Shown here piece by piece: positions 1 through 7,498 of a stretch of 13,677 nucleotides of DNA (position 1 is its first letter; each line of letters begins with the position of its first letter). The position numbers were made by a program, and so were the translations under genes. The notes under the pieces were generated by a model, which was not told the origin of the DNA, searched no databases, and worked only from the letters and a program-made list of their open reading frames with translations. Source of the stretch: Chlamydiales bacterium (GTDB lineage Bacteria > Chlamydiota > Chlamydiia > Chlamydiales > FEN-1388); contig JAJFUY010000097.1 of assembly GCA_021372185.1 (NCBI GenBank), positions 1-13,677 on the forward strand, given 5' to 3'.

Positions 1-927
1 ACTGAAGCTAAGTGGAAGACTGTTGAAGATGAAATAAAATCAGAGGCCATCGGTTCATACGTAGACGCAGAGAATATGGATCTTATGCAGGTTTGGCAAA
101 CTCAATTCAAAGCAACAGAGGGTAGAGTTTTAATTACCGACAATGGCCCAGGCGAATATAGCCTTAGTGCCAAAAATGGGGGAGTAGACATCGACTTTTC
201 TACTCGTCAAGTACCGGGTAAAGTAGTCGATTCTGCGACTTCAAAAGAGTATAATTCTGTTAAAGAGCTCATTGGCGCTTATGAAACACAATTACGCCCA
301 TGGAAGCCAGAGCATGAGAAAAACCTTTCTGAGGCTTTAGCAAACGCCCCACAAGCTCCAGGAATCGGAAGCACATTATACAATGTAGGTGCTTGGGGTT
401 GGAACAAGTTATGGGGTTCTTCGGCGCAGCCTGTAGAAGCTCCAGATGCAGCAAGCACAATTGCCGACCAGCTTGCTCAATCCCCACGAGGCCAACCTCT
501 AGCGCCATCTGTGGAGTCATCAGTAGCTCAGCAACCTAATGCTCAAGCAAACGTGCCGCCACAAGCAGCAGCACCTGCGGCTGTAAATGGTGCTGTTACT
601 CAAAGGTTAGCTGGTATGAAGCCTTTATTTATGAATGGCGCTAATTACCTAACGTTTGCAGGTAAAGGCGTCAACCGCAAAAAAGCCCAAGCAGAGCTTA
701 TGACTCAGCTTAATTCTTGGAGAGATACAAACACCGTACTTTCTGCACAAGATGCAAAATCTGCCCTTAAAATGCTTCTATTAGACGATCAGTATGAGCA
801 AAAATATGCAGATATTGCCAATATCCAAAATAACTTCACTTTAGATATGCTCCCAGCTCCAAAAAGCACAAACAAAAACAAGAGAAATGAAGTCCTAGAC
901 TGGCTATGGGCCGCCTCAAAACAATAA
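1..927 (+). CDS. Protein with possible SH2-like region (5' partial)
   Basis: The reading frame is open from base 1, so the 5' end lies outside the window; the ATG at 76 is probably internal. From about base 55 the order of motifs resembles an SH2 domain: a short helix-like stretch, then GRVLITDNGPGEYSLSAKNG (compare the SH2 pattern GxFLVRxSxxxPGxYxLSV), a second strand pair around VDIDFSTRQ, and YNSVKELIGAY (compare FNSLxELVxYY). The arginine of FLVR is threonine here, and the His of strand D is not conserved, so normal phosphotyrosine binding is doubtful. After it come a Trp-rich patch (GAWGWNKLWG), a Pro/Ala/Gln linker of about 60 residues, and a mostly helical basic C-terminus with no family I recognise. 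No signal peptide or membrane segment is visible in the part seen. The fold assignment is inference from motif order; that the gene is real is well supported by its length and composition. Confidence 0.75.
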   Translation, partial: TEAKWKTVEDEIKSEAIGSYVDAENMDLMQVWQTQFKATEGRVLITDNGPGEYSLSAKNGGVDIDFSTRQVPGKVVDSATSKEYNSVKELIGAYETQLRPWKPEHEKNLSEALANAPQAPGIGSTLYNVGAWGWNKLWGSSAQPVEAPDAASTIADQLAQSPRGQPLAPSVESSVAQQPNAQANVPPQAAAPAAVNGAVTQRLAGMKPLFMNGANYLTFAGKGVNRKKAQAELMTQLNSWRDTNTVLSAQDAKSALKMLLLDDQYEQKYADIANIQNNFTLDMLPAPKSTNKNKRNEVLDWLWAASKQ

Positions 928-940
928 CCTTAGTTTTAGT

Positions 941-1135
941 TAGAGCCCGATTTAGGGCGACTGATCGAAGCCCACCGTGGCCGAAGGGAACGGTGGGAAC
1001 AAGATAAAGCGCAAATGGAGCCCGGCTGAGGGCGATTCAATCGCCCTCAGCCGGGCTCTACTATTTGTATTCGTTTAACCCACCGTTCCCTTCGGTCACG
1101 GTGGGCTTTTCTCAATCGCCCTAAATCGGGCTCTA
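941..1135. repeat. 195-bp nested inverted repeat (BIME/MITE-like)
   Basis: The sequence is symmetrical about base 1038. Three palindromic modules are mirrored without gaps: 941-960 with 1116-1135 (core GAGCCCGATTTAGGGCGA), 970-997 with 1079-1106 (each itself a CCCACCG...CGGTGGG hairpin), and a central 20-bp stem, 1018-1037 with 1039-1058. The outer 57 nt of the two halves match at 52 positions by eye. The inner and outer modules are related (GAGCCCGxxTxAGGGCGA). There is no ORF inside. This is the architecture of REP/BIME-type or miniature inverted-repeat elements mobilised in trans by Y1 transposases. It lies directly after the stop of the upstream gene and could also stop transcription, although no long T run follows the central stem. 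Confidence 0.85.
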
Positions 1136-1178
1136 ATACAGCACCTTATATACACAGAAACGTCACTTATAATAACTA

Positions 1179-1207
1179 TTGTTTTAAATAAACAGTTTTG
1201 ATATAAT
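1179..1207 (+). promoter_or_regulatory. Sigma70-type promoter for the 1234 operon
   Basis: A -35 box TTGTTT (1179-1184) and a -10 box TATAAT (1202-1207) are separated by exactly 17 bases. Transcription would begin near 1214, giving a leader of about 20 nt with GTGAG (1221-1225) ahead of the ATG at 1234. The block from -35 to just past -10 resembles the promoter of the paralogous gene on the other strand (9067-9027), including TATAATTAAT followed by CTnAAAA. Confidence 0.6.
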
Positions 1208-1233
1208 TAATGCTTAAAATGTGAGAATTAATT

Positions 1234-2247
1234 ATGTCAGCGGTATTAGGTCGCACAAATCATGAAATTATCTCAATTCCAAGCGCTATGAGAACAATAG
1301 AGGCGGTGCAAGGGCACGTCGTCTCTGTCGTTGATGCGACACACTCAATAGTTGATGCCGTTGACGATGTTTTTAGTAATGTGCCACGCGTTGTAAAAAA
1401 TTCTATTGGCACACTATCCTTCGTAAAAGGCTTTAATGTATTTTTTGCTATACCTAGCTTTATTAATAATATTGGTAAGGCAATAAAGGCCTCCCACCTT
1501 ATCGAACGTATAAAAAGCGTATGCCGAGCCGCCCTTGATGTTGAGGCCATTTGGAATGCAGCTTATGGCGTCCTTATGGGCTTACGATATATAGCGGTGC
1601 TAACTAAAGAAGCTATTGCCTGGACGGGTATTGTCAATATTGTGCTTTTTCCAATTCAGATCATATCTGTGGCACTTGATGCCCATAGCGTGCACGAGAC
1701 ACGTCTAGAGCGCAAAGTAATAATTGCCAACATACGCCCGCAAGACCTAAAAAAGTATACTATTAAAGACATAACAAAAGCCTGTAAGTTTGTGGCTACA
1801 CACCAAAATTTACGAAAAACGCTTGGTATTTCAAAACGCTCAAACCTTGAAAAACGAGCCAATGATCTTTACATGCGTTTTAAAAAAGCTGAGGACAAAG
1901 AAAAGACCATGCAAGACGGTCTTGCTTTTATAAAAATCATAGAAAGACGTATACATACTAGCTACAACTTAAAAGTTGCAGATATCGTTGCTAAAGCCGC
2001 CGGCGCCGTTATGGCAGGCATTTCACTCTTTGTTCCGCCAAACCCCGTTACAATGGGGCTAGCAGGTGTTTTTGGAGTAGCATCATTATGCGTTCTTGGC
2101 TTTAAAAAGCTCTTGTTAAACAAGGATCCTTTTGCAGCCACACGAGACGTATGGCACCAAAACCTCTTGCACAAAGCTCGAGAGTGTGTAGGAAGAGCTA
2201 CTGATGCTATAGGCAATAGATATCTGCGAGCAACCGCCGCGGCTTGA
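1234..2247 (+). CDS. Hydrophobic-hairpin membrane protein, family copy 1
   Basis: This 337-residue protein has no recognised family and no cleavable signal peptide. Hydrophobic stretches lie near residues 57-75, 107-123, 129-149, 247-268 and 271-291. The last two form a hairpin around a VPPNPVTMGL turn. Between the hydrophobic blocks is a charged, helical region (about 165-240). From residue 177 on it aligns with the protein encoded at 9007-8180: KDITKAC/KDLTKSC, RKTL/HKTL, KRAN/ERAN, FIKIIERRI/FVKTIRRRV, ANPVT/PNPVT, KARECVGRA/KIRECANRA, and both end in an Ala tail (TAAA/TQAAA). The start is supported by GTGAG eight bases upstream and by the MSAV/MSVV match between paralogues. It is the first gene of an apparent operon. 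A role as an envelope protein or as a host-membrane protein (Inc-like bilobed hydrophobicity) is speculation. Confidence 0.8.
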   Translation: MSAVLGRTNHEIISIPSAMRTIEAVQGHVVSVVDATHSIVDAVDDVFSNVPRVVKNSIGTLSFVKGFNVFFAIPSFINNIGKAIKASHLIERIKSVCRAALDVEAIWNAAYGVLMGLRYIAVLTKEAIAWTGIVNIVLFPIQIISVALDAHSVHETRLERKVIIANIRPQDLKKYTIKDITKACKFVATHQNLRKTLGISKRSNLEKRANDLYMRFKKAEDKEKTMQDGLAFIKIIERRIHTSYNLKVADIVAKAAGAVMAGISLFVPPNPVTMGLAGVFGVASLCVLGFKKLLLNKDPFAATRDVWHQNLLHKARECVGRATDAIGNRYLRATAAA

Positions 2248-2251
2248 GATT

Positions 2252-3013
2252 ATGCACGTTTTATCCACAGGCACTACGAGTAGTGCCTGCTATCTCTATA
2301 AAAAAGCAGAAAAATATTACGACCCTGTCTACACGCTATTTATTAACATCTACGGCCTGGGAACAGCGCTTAATGAAGTCTTACCCATCCCTAAGCCCAT
2401 ACAGCAATGCTATACTGCCTTGGGTTCTATTGGTATAGCAGATGCTTTTTTTGTTGGCCCTCGCATCTACAGCAACATCAGCAACATCTTTGAAGAAATC
2501 AAACCCATACAAAACGGCCTTTTAGCCATCTGCGAAGTAAGTGGCGCCATATGGGTAGCCGTTGAAATTGTGCAGCTAGTAAAAAGCTTTGGCCTACTTG
2601 CCGCAACAACACTTTCTTGGACAAATTCTATAGATTGGGCTTTTTTGCCAAGCAAAGTCATGACATTTGGTCAAAATATGCAATCAACTATTTCTCTTTA
2701 TGAATTACAGCAAAAATTGACTCCACTCTACATTCAAAACCACCCTCAAAAAATTCGCTCACGCCTCACGTTGTCAAAAAAATGCCCCTTAAACAACTAT
2801 CAATTCATCCAATCGCGCCTTCAACTCCATTTAGCCTTTGCCCTATGCGATAGCCTAAGCTCAGGCGCATCAACCCTACTATCAATAACATCATTTAAAT
2901 TTACCAATAGATATCTAACGGCAACAGCCTACGTAACAATTGCTATTTCACAAATTGCCTTAACAATACTTCGCTCTAAATATCTTCCAAAAAATCCTAC
3001 AACGTTGATATAG
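2252..3013 (+). CDS. Hydrophobic-hairpin membrane protein, divergent copy 2
   Basis: This 253-residue hydrophobic protein starts only 4 bases after the preceding stop, which suggests translational coupling; no strong ribosome binding site is visible. Hydrophobic segments lie near residues 54-70, 88-120 and 192-240. By eye it is a distant, shortened relative of the upstream protein: ALGSIGIADAFFVGPRIYSN resembles GTLSFVKGFNVFFAIPSFIN, and the IWVAV...LLAATTLSW...FLPSKV stretch follows the pattern of IWNAA...VLTKEAIAW...LFPIQI. The C-terminal part lacks the NPVT hairpin and the RECxxRA tail seen in the other two copies. No family is recognised. Position between copy 1 and the ABC exporter suggests co-expression with the exporter. 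Confidence 0.7.
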   Translation: MHVLSTGTTSSACYLYKKAEKYYDPVYTLFINIYGLGTALNEVLPIPKPIQQCYTALGSIGIADAFFVGPRIYSNISNIFEEIKPIQNGLLAICEVSGAIWVAVEIVQLVKSFGLLAATTLSWTNSIDWAFLPSKVMTFGQNMQSTISLYELQQKLTPLYIQNHPQKIRSRLTLSKKCPLNNYQFIQSRLQLHLAFALCDSLSSGASTLLSITSFKFTNRYLTATAYVTIAISQIALTILRSKYLPKNPTTLI

Positions 3014-3040
3014 TTAACAGTAATCAACAAAGATACTATT

Positions 3041-3841
3041 ATGAAACCCGCCATTTATGTAGAGGGGCTTTTTAAAGCCTTTTCATTACGTAAATCTGCC
3101 CCTGGAATTTTTGGGGCATTTACGTCGCTGTTTACTGCCAAAACCTCTCAGTTTCAGGCGGTAAACACTATTTCATTTACCGTGATGCCGGGTCAAAAAG
3201 TGGCTTTTATCGGGCCAAATGGGGCGGGTAAATCTACTACCATCAAAATGCTTACCGGCATTTTACATCCAAGCTCTGGTATTGCAGAAGTTTTAGGCCT
3301 AGTACCTTGGCAAAGTCGGACTAAACTTGCCTTTGAAATTGGCACAGTATTTGGCCAGCGCTCACAACTTTGGTATCATTTACCGCCGTTAGACACCTTT
3401 AACTTGCTTGCAAAAATCTATGAGTTGCCAAAAAGCACCTATAAAGCACGCCTAAATGAACTTATTGATATTTTCGAACTTGCAAGGCTCATAGATAGGC
3501 CCGTACGCAGCCTCTCTTTGGGCGAGCGCATGCGCTGTGAGCTTGTAGCAAGCCTGCTCCACAAGCCAAAAATCCTCTTTTTAGATGAGCCTACAATTGG
3601 GCTAGACCTTACTGCCAAATTACAGATACGAGAACTACTCAACAGATTAACCATTGAGCACCAAACAACACTCTTTTTAACCTCACACGATACCTTGGAT
3701 ATCGAAAAAATTGCCGATCGCGTCCTTGTACTTGATAAAGGCTCTATTATTCTTGATAGCACTTTGGAGGGGTTAAAGAGCTCCTATAAAGATACCTCAA
3801 TGGAAGACATAATCCAGGGCGTGTATGACCAAAATAGATAA
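3041..3841 (+). CDS. ABC-2 exporter, ATP-binding subunit
   Basis: This is a complete 266-residue ABC ATPase. Walker A is GPNGAGKST (58-66), the Q-loop is GTVFGQRSQLWYHLP with Gln106, the signature is LSLGERMR (about 158-165) in place of LSGGQ, Walker B is ILFLDEP (178-184), the D-loop is GLD (187-189) and the switch His is in LTSHD (216). The GQRSQLWxxLP Q-loop and the LSLGERM signature are typical of the ATPases paired with ABC-2 permeases of the DUF990 (ABC2_membrane_6) type, related to DrrA-like drug and lipid exporters. It powers the two permeases that follow; its stop overlaps the first permease start by 17 bases. The substrate is unknown. The ribosome binding site is weak, suggesting coupling to upstream translation. 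Confidence 0.95.
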   Translation: MKPAIYVEGLFKAFSLRKSAPGIFGAFTSLFTAKTSQFQAVNTISFTVMPGQKVAFIGPNGAGKSTTIKMLTGILHPSSGIAEVLGLVPWQSRTKLAFEIGTVFGQRSQLWYHLPPLDTFNLLAKIYELPKSTYKARLNELIDIFELARLIDRPVRSLSLGERMRCELVASLLHKPKILFLDEPTIGLDLTAKLQIRELLNRLTIEHQTTLFLTSHDTLDIEKIADRVLVLDKGSIILDSTLEGLKSSYKDTSMEDIIQGVYDQNR

Positions 3842-4613
3842 ATATTGGGCTGTATTTGCCCTACACTTTATCCAAGGGGCAAAAAATAGTAAGGCGCTTA
3901 TTGGTACAAGCATCTTTTTACTTACCTGCCTTGTTATCTTTGCCCACATCTGGCAAGCGGCCTCACATCATGCCGAGATAGCGCGCTATGCCCCTGAGCT
4001 TTTACTTTGGTATATTGCCTTTAACCAGTGGATACTAGTAGCCAGTCAAGATATTAACATAGAAATTCAAGAAGAGCTCCAGACAGGCAGCCTTGCCTAC
4101 AGCATGATACGGCCAATATCCTATTTGGGGATGAAGTTTACACAAGGCCTCGGGCGGCTTATGGCTCAAAACCTCTTTTTGGGTGCTGTAAGCTTGGTAT
4201 TTACTGCACTGTGGACAGGCCATGTACCTTTTAGTTTTGGGGAGGGTAGTGCCATGTTCTTTGTGGGCATAATGGCAAGCATACTTTCTCTCATTGCCCA
4301 GATGATAATAGGAGTATGCTGCTTTTGGCTACAAGACTCTACCCCTCTTAGCTGGGTCTTTGAGAAGCTTTTGTTTGTCTGTGGAGGCTTACTTCTGCCA
4401 CTTAGCTGCTATCCTGAATGGCTACAAACCGCTGCACACTATACTCCTTTCCCATGCATGCTAGGAAATAGAAGCGCCCTTGTATTTGACTGTAGGTATG
4501 ATTTATTTCTTGATGTATGCCTGTCACTGGGTGCATGGATGATCATCTGTACAGGCATCTTACGCCTACTTTTTTGGCGCGGCATGAAAATTCTTAACGT
4601 GCAGGGAGGGTAG
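3825..4613 (+). CDS. ABC-2 exporter, permease subunit 1
   Basis: This 262-residue integral membrane protein has about six hydrophobic segments: near 24-44, 60-75, 115-130, 138-165, 180-198 and 230-250. The cytoplasmic stretch EEELQTGSLAYSMIRPISYLGMKF-like region (about 83-107; here QEELQTGSLAYSMIRPIS) matches the G-x-L-x-x-x-x-x-R-P motif that precedes membrane segment 3 in DUF990-type ABC-2 permeases. It starts inside the end of the ATPase gene, so the two are translationally coupled. With the next gene it would form a heterodimeric membrane channel. The family assignment is from motif memory and gene order; the substrate cannot be read from the sequence. Confidence 0.9.
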   Translation: MTKIDKYWAVFALHFIQGAKNSKALIGTSIFLLTCLVIFAHIWQAASHHAEIARYAPELLLWYIAFNQWILVASQDINIEIQEELQTGSLAYSMIRPISYLGMKFTQGLGRLMAQNLFLGAVSLVFTALWTGHVPFSFGEGSAMFFVGIMASILSLIAQMIIGVCCFWLQDSTPLSWVFEKLLFVCGGLLLPLSCYPEWLQTAAHYTPFPCMLGNRSALVFDCRYDLFLDVCLSLGAWMIICTGILRLLFWRGMKILNVQGG

Positions 4614-4614
4614 T

Positions 4615-5397
4615 GTGAAGATCCTTCAATTTTATGCGACCCTACTTGCAACAAGCATTAGAGCCTCTATGGCTAACCGTACGGCCTTTTTTATCGAAGC
4701 CAGCCTTGCAATGGTTAATACCTTAATATTTTTTTGTATGTGGCTTGTGTTTTTTAAAGAGTTTCGCTCAATTGGTAACTGGCAGCAAAATGACATGAGG
4801 GCCCTTATAGCTATAGTATCAGGCGCTTATGGCCTACTACTCGTATTTTTTGGCGGCACGAGGCTTCTTGCAAATTACATCGTTTCTGGCCAACTAGATG
4901 CCTTTTTGACACAGCCAAAACATGTTTTATTAAACATTGCTGGTTCAAAATCCGCTCCAAAAGGCTGGGGAAGCCTAGTAACAACCGCCGTTTTGATGGC
5001 GTGGGGAGACATATTTGATTTACAGACTATAGTATTAATACTCGTCGCGCTTATTACTGGCTGTATGGTCTACACATCAATTCGCATCATTGCCCACAGC
5101 CTCACATTTTGGTTAGGCCCAACAGATGGCCTCTGTGATAAGTATGCAGATTCTCTCTACCTTTTTGCCTTCTACCCCACAAACATCTACTCTGGCGCTC
5201 TTCAGTGCATAATGTTTACCCTAATCCCAGCAGGGGTAATTGGCTTTTTACCCATAGAGCTCATTCGCGATTTTACCTGGACAAAGCTCCTCGTACTTCT
5301 TGCATCAGCCAGCATCTTCCCATGTATTGCCACTTACATCTTTAACAAAGGCCTAAAGCGCTACGAATCCGGCAATCAATTTGCCTTACGCAACTAG
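4615..5397 (+). CDS. ABC-2 exporter, permease subunit 2 (DUF990-type)
   Basis: This 260-residue permease begins at a GTG one base after the previous stop, with a strong GGGAGGG ribosome binding site at 4604-4610. It carries family hallmarks: SGQLDAFLTQPKHVLLNIAG, the SKSAPKGWGSL segment, AHSLTFWLGPTDGL, and FYPTNIYSGAL followed by FTLIPAGVIGFLPIELI, all typical of ABC2_membrane_6 (DUF990) permeases. Six hydrophobic segments are visible. It is the last gene of the run; the converging gene on the other strand ends 6 bases away, and I see no hairpin terminator between them, so transcripts probably overlap. Confidence 0.92.
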   Translation: MKILQFYATLLATSIRASMANRTAFFIEASLAMVNTLIFFCMWLVFFKEFRSIGNWQQNDMRALIAIVSGAYGLLLVFFGGTRLLANYIVSGQLDAFLTQPKHVLLNIAGSKSAPKGWGSLVTTAVLMAWGDIFDLQTIVLILVALITGCMVYTSIRIIAHSLTFWLGPTDGLCDKYADSLYLFAFYPTNIYSGALQCIMFTLIPAGVIGFLPIELIRDFTWTKLLVLLASASIFPCIATYIFNKGLKRYESGNQFALRN

Positions 5398-5402
5398 TCT
5401 TG

Positions 5403-5984
5403 TTATTTGATGGAAGAATAAGAAGTTACGGTGCGGCGACCGAAATCGTTGATTTCAAGCACTAAGAGGTGAAGCTTGCCTGTGGCTTTATTGGTAGCTA
5501 CACACAGATCCACGGCGGAATAGAGCGTTGATTGACCAGTCACCATACTGCCAGCACAGCAGCACCCACAAGCACCTTTAATAAGTTTTGCATCCAGTAC
5601 AAGTTTTTCAATGAGTTGTGCCCGATTTTCACTTGGAGAGCGTAGTACAAGCTGCGCTTGATGTTTTACAACTGATCGTTCAAATAAAAAAGGAGGGCGG
5701 ATAAGCTCTGTTTTTCTTACATCCGCATTGTGCGTGCATTTCCATACACCTTCTGGGCAAACCTGAAAGTCATCCAGATAAAAGAAATCCGATAGTACGT
5801 GTTTACCTCCCTGATATCCCTCATACTTATAGGGGTAGCAAATGGCTAGCTTGCCATCCTTGCTTACGCGTGTAAACGATGCCGCTTGAACATCCAATGT
5901 TTTTATCGTTTCTTTTTTTGTATTATTAGGATCTGCTAAAAAACGCAAATGATCAATCGATGGTACAGAAGTTGTTGCTTGCAT
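5403..5984 (-). CDS. Hypothetical protein with Cys cluster
   Basis: This 193-residue soluble protein has no signal peptide or membrane segment and no family I recognise. Visible features are a repeated Gly/Tyr patch (YPYKYEGYQGG, about 50-60), a CPEGVWKC pair (about 76-83), and a dense cluster KGACGCCCAGS near residue 135, giving four Cys within five positions. The C-terminal part (VDLCVATNKATGKLHLLVLEIND) reads like a regular beta sheet. The start at 5984 has GGAAA about seven bases upstream. A weak -10 (TACAAT, complement of 6018-6023) lies upstream without a good -35. The Cys cluster could bind metal or form disulfides; that is inference. Confidence 0.65.
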   Translation of the reverse strand: MQATTSVPSIDHLRFLADPNNTKKETIKTLDVQAASFTRVSKDGKLAICYPYKYEGYQGGKHVLSDFFYLDDFQVCPEGVWKCTHNADVRKTELIRPPFLFERSVVKHQAQLVLRSPSENRAQLIEKLVLDAKLIKGACGCCCAGSMVTGQSTLYSAVDLCVATNKATGKLHLLVLEINDFGRRTVTSYSSIK

Positions 5985-6090
5985 CAGTATTTCCAGATTT
6001 AGAATCGGTTATTAGCCATTGTAAATACTCTCGACATAAATACCTATGTGATTTATGTAGAAACAAGAAGACAAAAAAGGATTTACATCG

Positions 6091-7248
6091 ATGTGCTTTT
6101 ACAAATTTTCGTTTCGGGTTGCCACGATTATTGCCCTTATAGCATGCTCACAACAGCCTGTAGAGGCAGCCAATAGCAAAAATTTTGAATTTGCCGCAAC
6201 AGGGGATTTTGATTACGCAAATCCTTTAGCTCCTGGCTATTTGAAAACCTGGCAGCACACCCAGACAGTGAACATAATTGAAGACATTAATAACTCACCA
6301 GTAAAGTTTACCTTAGGAGTTGGCGACAATGGGAATTCATCTCCCAAAACTCAAGAGTACATTGATATCAAAAAAAGAGAGGTATTTGATCTTTTTAAAC
6401 GCCCGTTTATCACAACGCTAGGCGATAATGACTGGTCGCAAACTCGTTCTGTAACGCCTCCATTTTTTACACAACTGGAGACCCTACAAGCATCAAGAAT
6501 TACTTATTTTTCTGGTAACAAAAGCTTAGGCCAAAAGAAATTTAAAGTTGTAAGACAAAAAAACTTTCCCGAAAATCAGAGATTTATCTACCGCGATATT
6601 GTTTTTGCTACCTTTCATACAGTGGGCGAATATGACAAAATTACGCCATTAAACGGGGTTCCGTCTCAGGCTGTAATAGATTCAGAATATATAGCCCGAC
6701 GTGATGCCAACTTAGAGTGGATTAGTAAAACTTTTGCCTGCGCTAGAAAAAAGAATGCAAAAGCCGTAGTCTTTTGCACACAGGCAGATCACTGGCAGAG
6801 AGATACGCTAGACCCAACTTTTTATAATGGCTACGTAAACCAATACAAAAAAAACCCCATAGACACACCTAACGAATCTAATTTTCAGCCCTACTACGAA
6901 CTGCTGAGAAATGAAAGCCTCAATTTTGGCAATGTTGAATTTGAAGATATATTCGTGTCTCAAACAATTGGCTATCAACAACGGCCTGTAGGTGGCAAAC
7001 CTGTATTAGTAATCTATGGTGATTCTCATAGATTTACCATTGATTCTCCCATGAACTATCCACCAGGTGGATTTCTCGGGTATAACGCAAGTGGCCAATG
7101 GGACTCATTTCAGTCATGGGATATGTCAAACTACCAAGAAATCCAGGTATTAGGCAGCCCACGCCAAGGATGGGTAAAGATAAAAGTAGATTTTGATGAC
7201 CCGCAACTCTTCTCGATGGCAAGAGGTCCAATTCCTCGCACAAATTAA
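6091..7248 (+). CDS. Exported divergent calcineurin-like phosphoesterase
   Basis: This 385-residue protein has an N-terminal signal with a possible lipobox (LIAC, Cys19), so it may be a lipoprotein; VEA-AN at 24-28 is an alternative signal peptidase I site. The order of metal-site motifs fits a calcineurin-like metallophosphatase: ATGDFDY (36-42), VGDNGNS (77-83), LGDNDW (110-115, where GNHD is usual), a QADHW His (about 234), and YGDSHRF (309-315, where GHxH is usual). It would act on phosphoesters outside the cytoplasm, but the altered GNHD and GHxH motifs make activity and substrate uncertain. AAGG sits about 10 bases before the ATG. A weak promoter (TCGACA 6031-6036, TATGTA 6054-6059) may precede it. 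The last 14 codons recur at 8099-8140. Confidence 0.8.
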   Translation: MCFYKFSFRVATIIALIACSQQPVEAANSKNFEFAATGDFDYANPLAPGYLKTWQHTQTVNIIEDINNSPVKFTLGVGDNGNSSPKTQEYIDIKKREVFDLFKRPFITTLGDNDWSQTRSVTPPFFTQLETLQASRITYFSGNKSLGQKKFKVVRQKNFPENQRFIYRDIVFATFHTVGEYDKITPLNGVPSQAVIDSEYIARRDANLEWISKTFACARKKNAKAVVFCTQADHWQRDTLDPTFYNGYVNQYKKNPIDTPNESNFQPYYELLRNESLNFGNVEFEDIFVSQTIGYQQRPVGGKPVLVIYGDSHRFTIDSPMNYPPGGFLGYNASGQWDSFQSWDMSNYQEIQVLGSPRQGWVKIKVDFDDPQLFSMARGPIPRTN

Positions 7249-7280
7249 AAAAGGCTCCAAGATACTCTTGGAGCCTTTTC
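7207..7280 (+). repeat. Direct repeat, copy 1 (gene tail plus terminator)
   Basis: This 74-base block covers the last 14 codons of the phosphoesterase, its stop and its terminator. It matches 8099-8173 in the same orientation, with about two substitutions, one extra A in copy 2, and an inverted 3-base terminator loop. The two copies flank the transposase element. Confidence 0.85.
7253..7275 (+). terminator. Rho-independent terminator (bidirectional)
   Basis: A perfect 10-bp stem GGCTCCAAGA / TCTTGGAGCC with loop TAC lies 4 bases after the phosphoesterase stop. TTTT follows on this strand and six A's precede it, so it could work both ways. A copy with the loop inverted is at 8146-8168. Confidence 0.85.
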
Positions 7281-7296
7281 AGAGTTTGGACATTTC

Positions 7297-7393
7297 ATTT
7301 TTCAGGCTGAAGGCCTGGATTATAATAGCCCAGGGCAACGCCCTGGGTATGCTGAGAAAGGCATTGCAGTCTGAAGGACTGCGTTATAGTGAA
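7297..7393 (+). repeat. Left inverted arm of the transposase element
   Basis: This is a 97-nt arm with three hairpins. It pairs with 7952-8048, with only 5 mismatches by eye, mostly in the spacer between the second and third hairpins. Confidence 0.85.
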
Positions 7394-7498
7394 CCATCAA
7401 GCAGTTATATAGTCATCAAAAAAACCAACACATTCATCTTGAAAATATCAATGTAAAAAAAGACAATAAGCTCTGTTTAAGTTCTAAGAGGATTCTTA

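Larger units (their letters stand above)
928..1233. other. Gene-free gap: inverted repeat plus promoter
   Basis: This 306-base stretch has no plausible coding frame. Its first two thirds hold the 195-bp inverted repeat. The rest, 1136-1233, is AT-rich and contains the promoter at 1179-1207. A second TATAAT at 1168-1173 has no good -35 box at the right distance. I see nothing else in it. Confidence 0.7.

Noticed and set aside
76..927. The first gene starting at the ATG at 76
   Set aside because: The frame is open back to base 1 and the SH2-like region seems to begin before 76; no ribosome binding site is evident before that ATG.
1168..1173. TATAAT as a second promoter before 1234
   Set aside because: No acceptable -35 box lies 16-18 bases upstream, while the box at 1202-1207 has one at exactly 17.
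5960..6142. A 60-codon plus-strand frame ahead of the phosphoesterase
   Set aside because: It overlaps both the start of the opposite-strand gene and the signal peptide region of the phosphoesterase in another frame, and shows no recognisable features.
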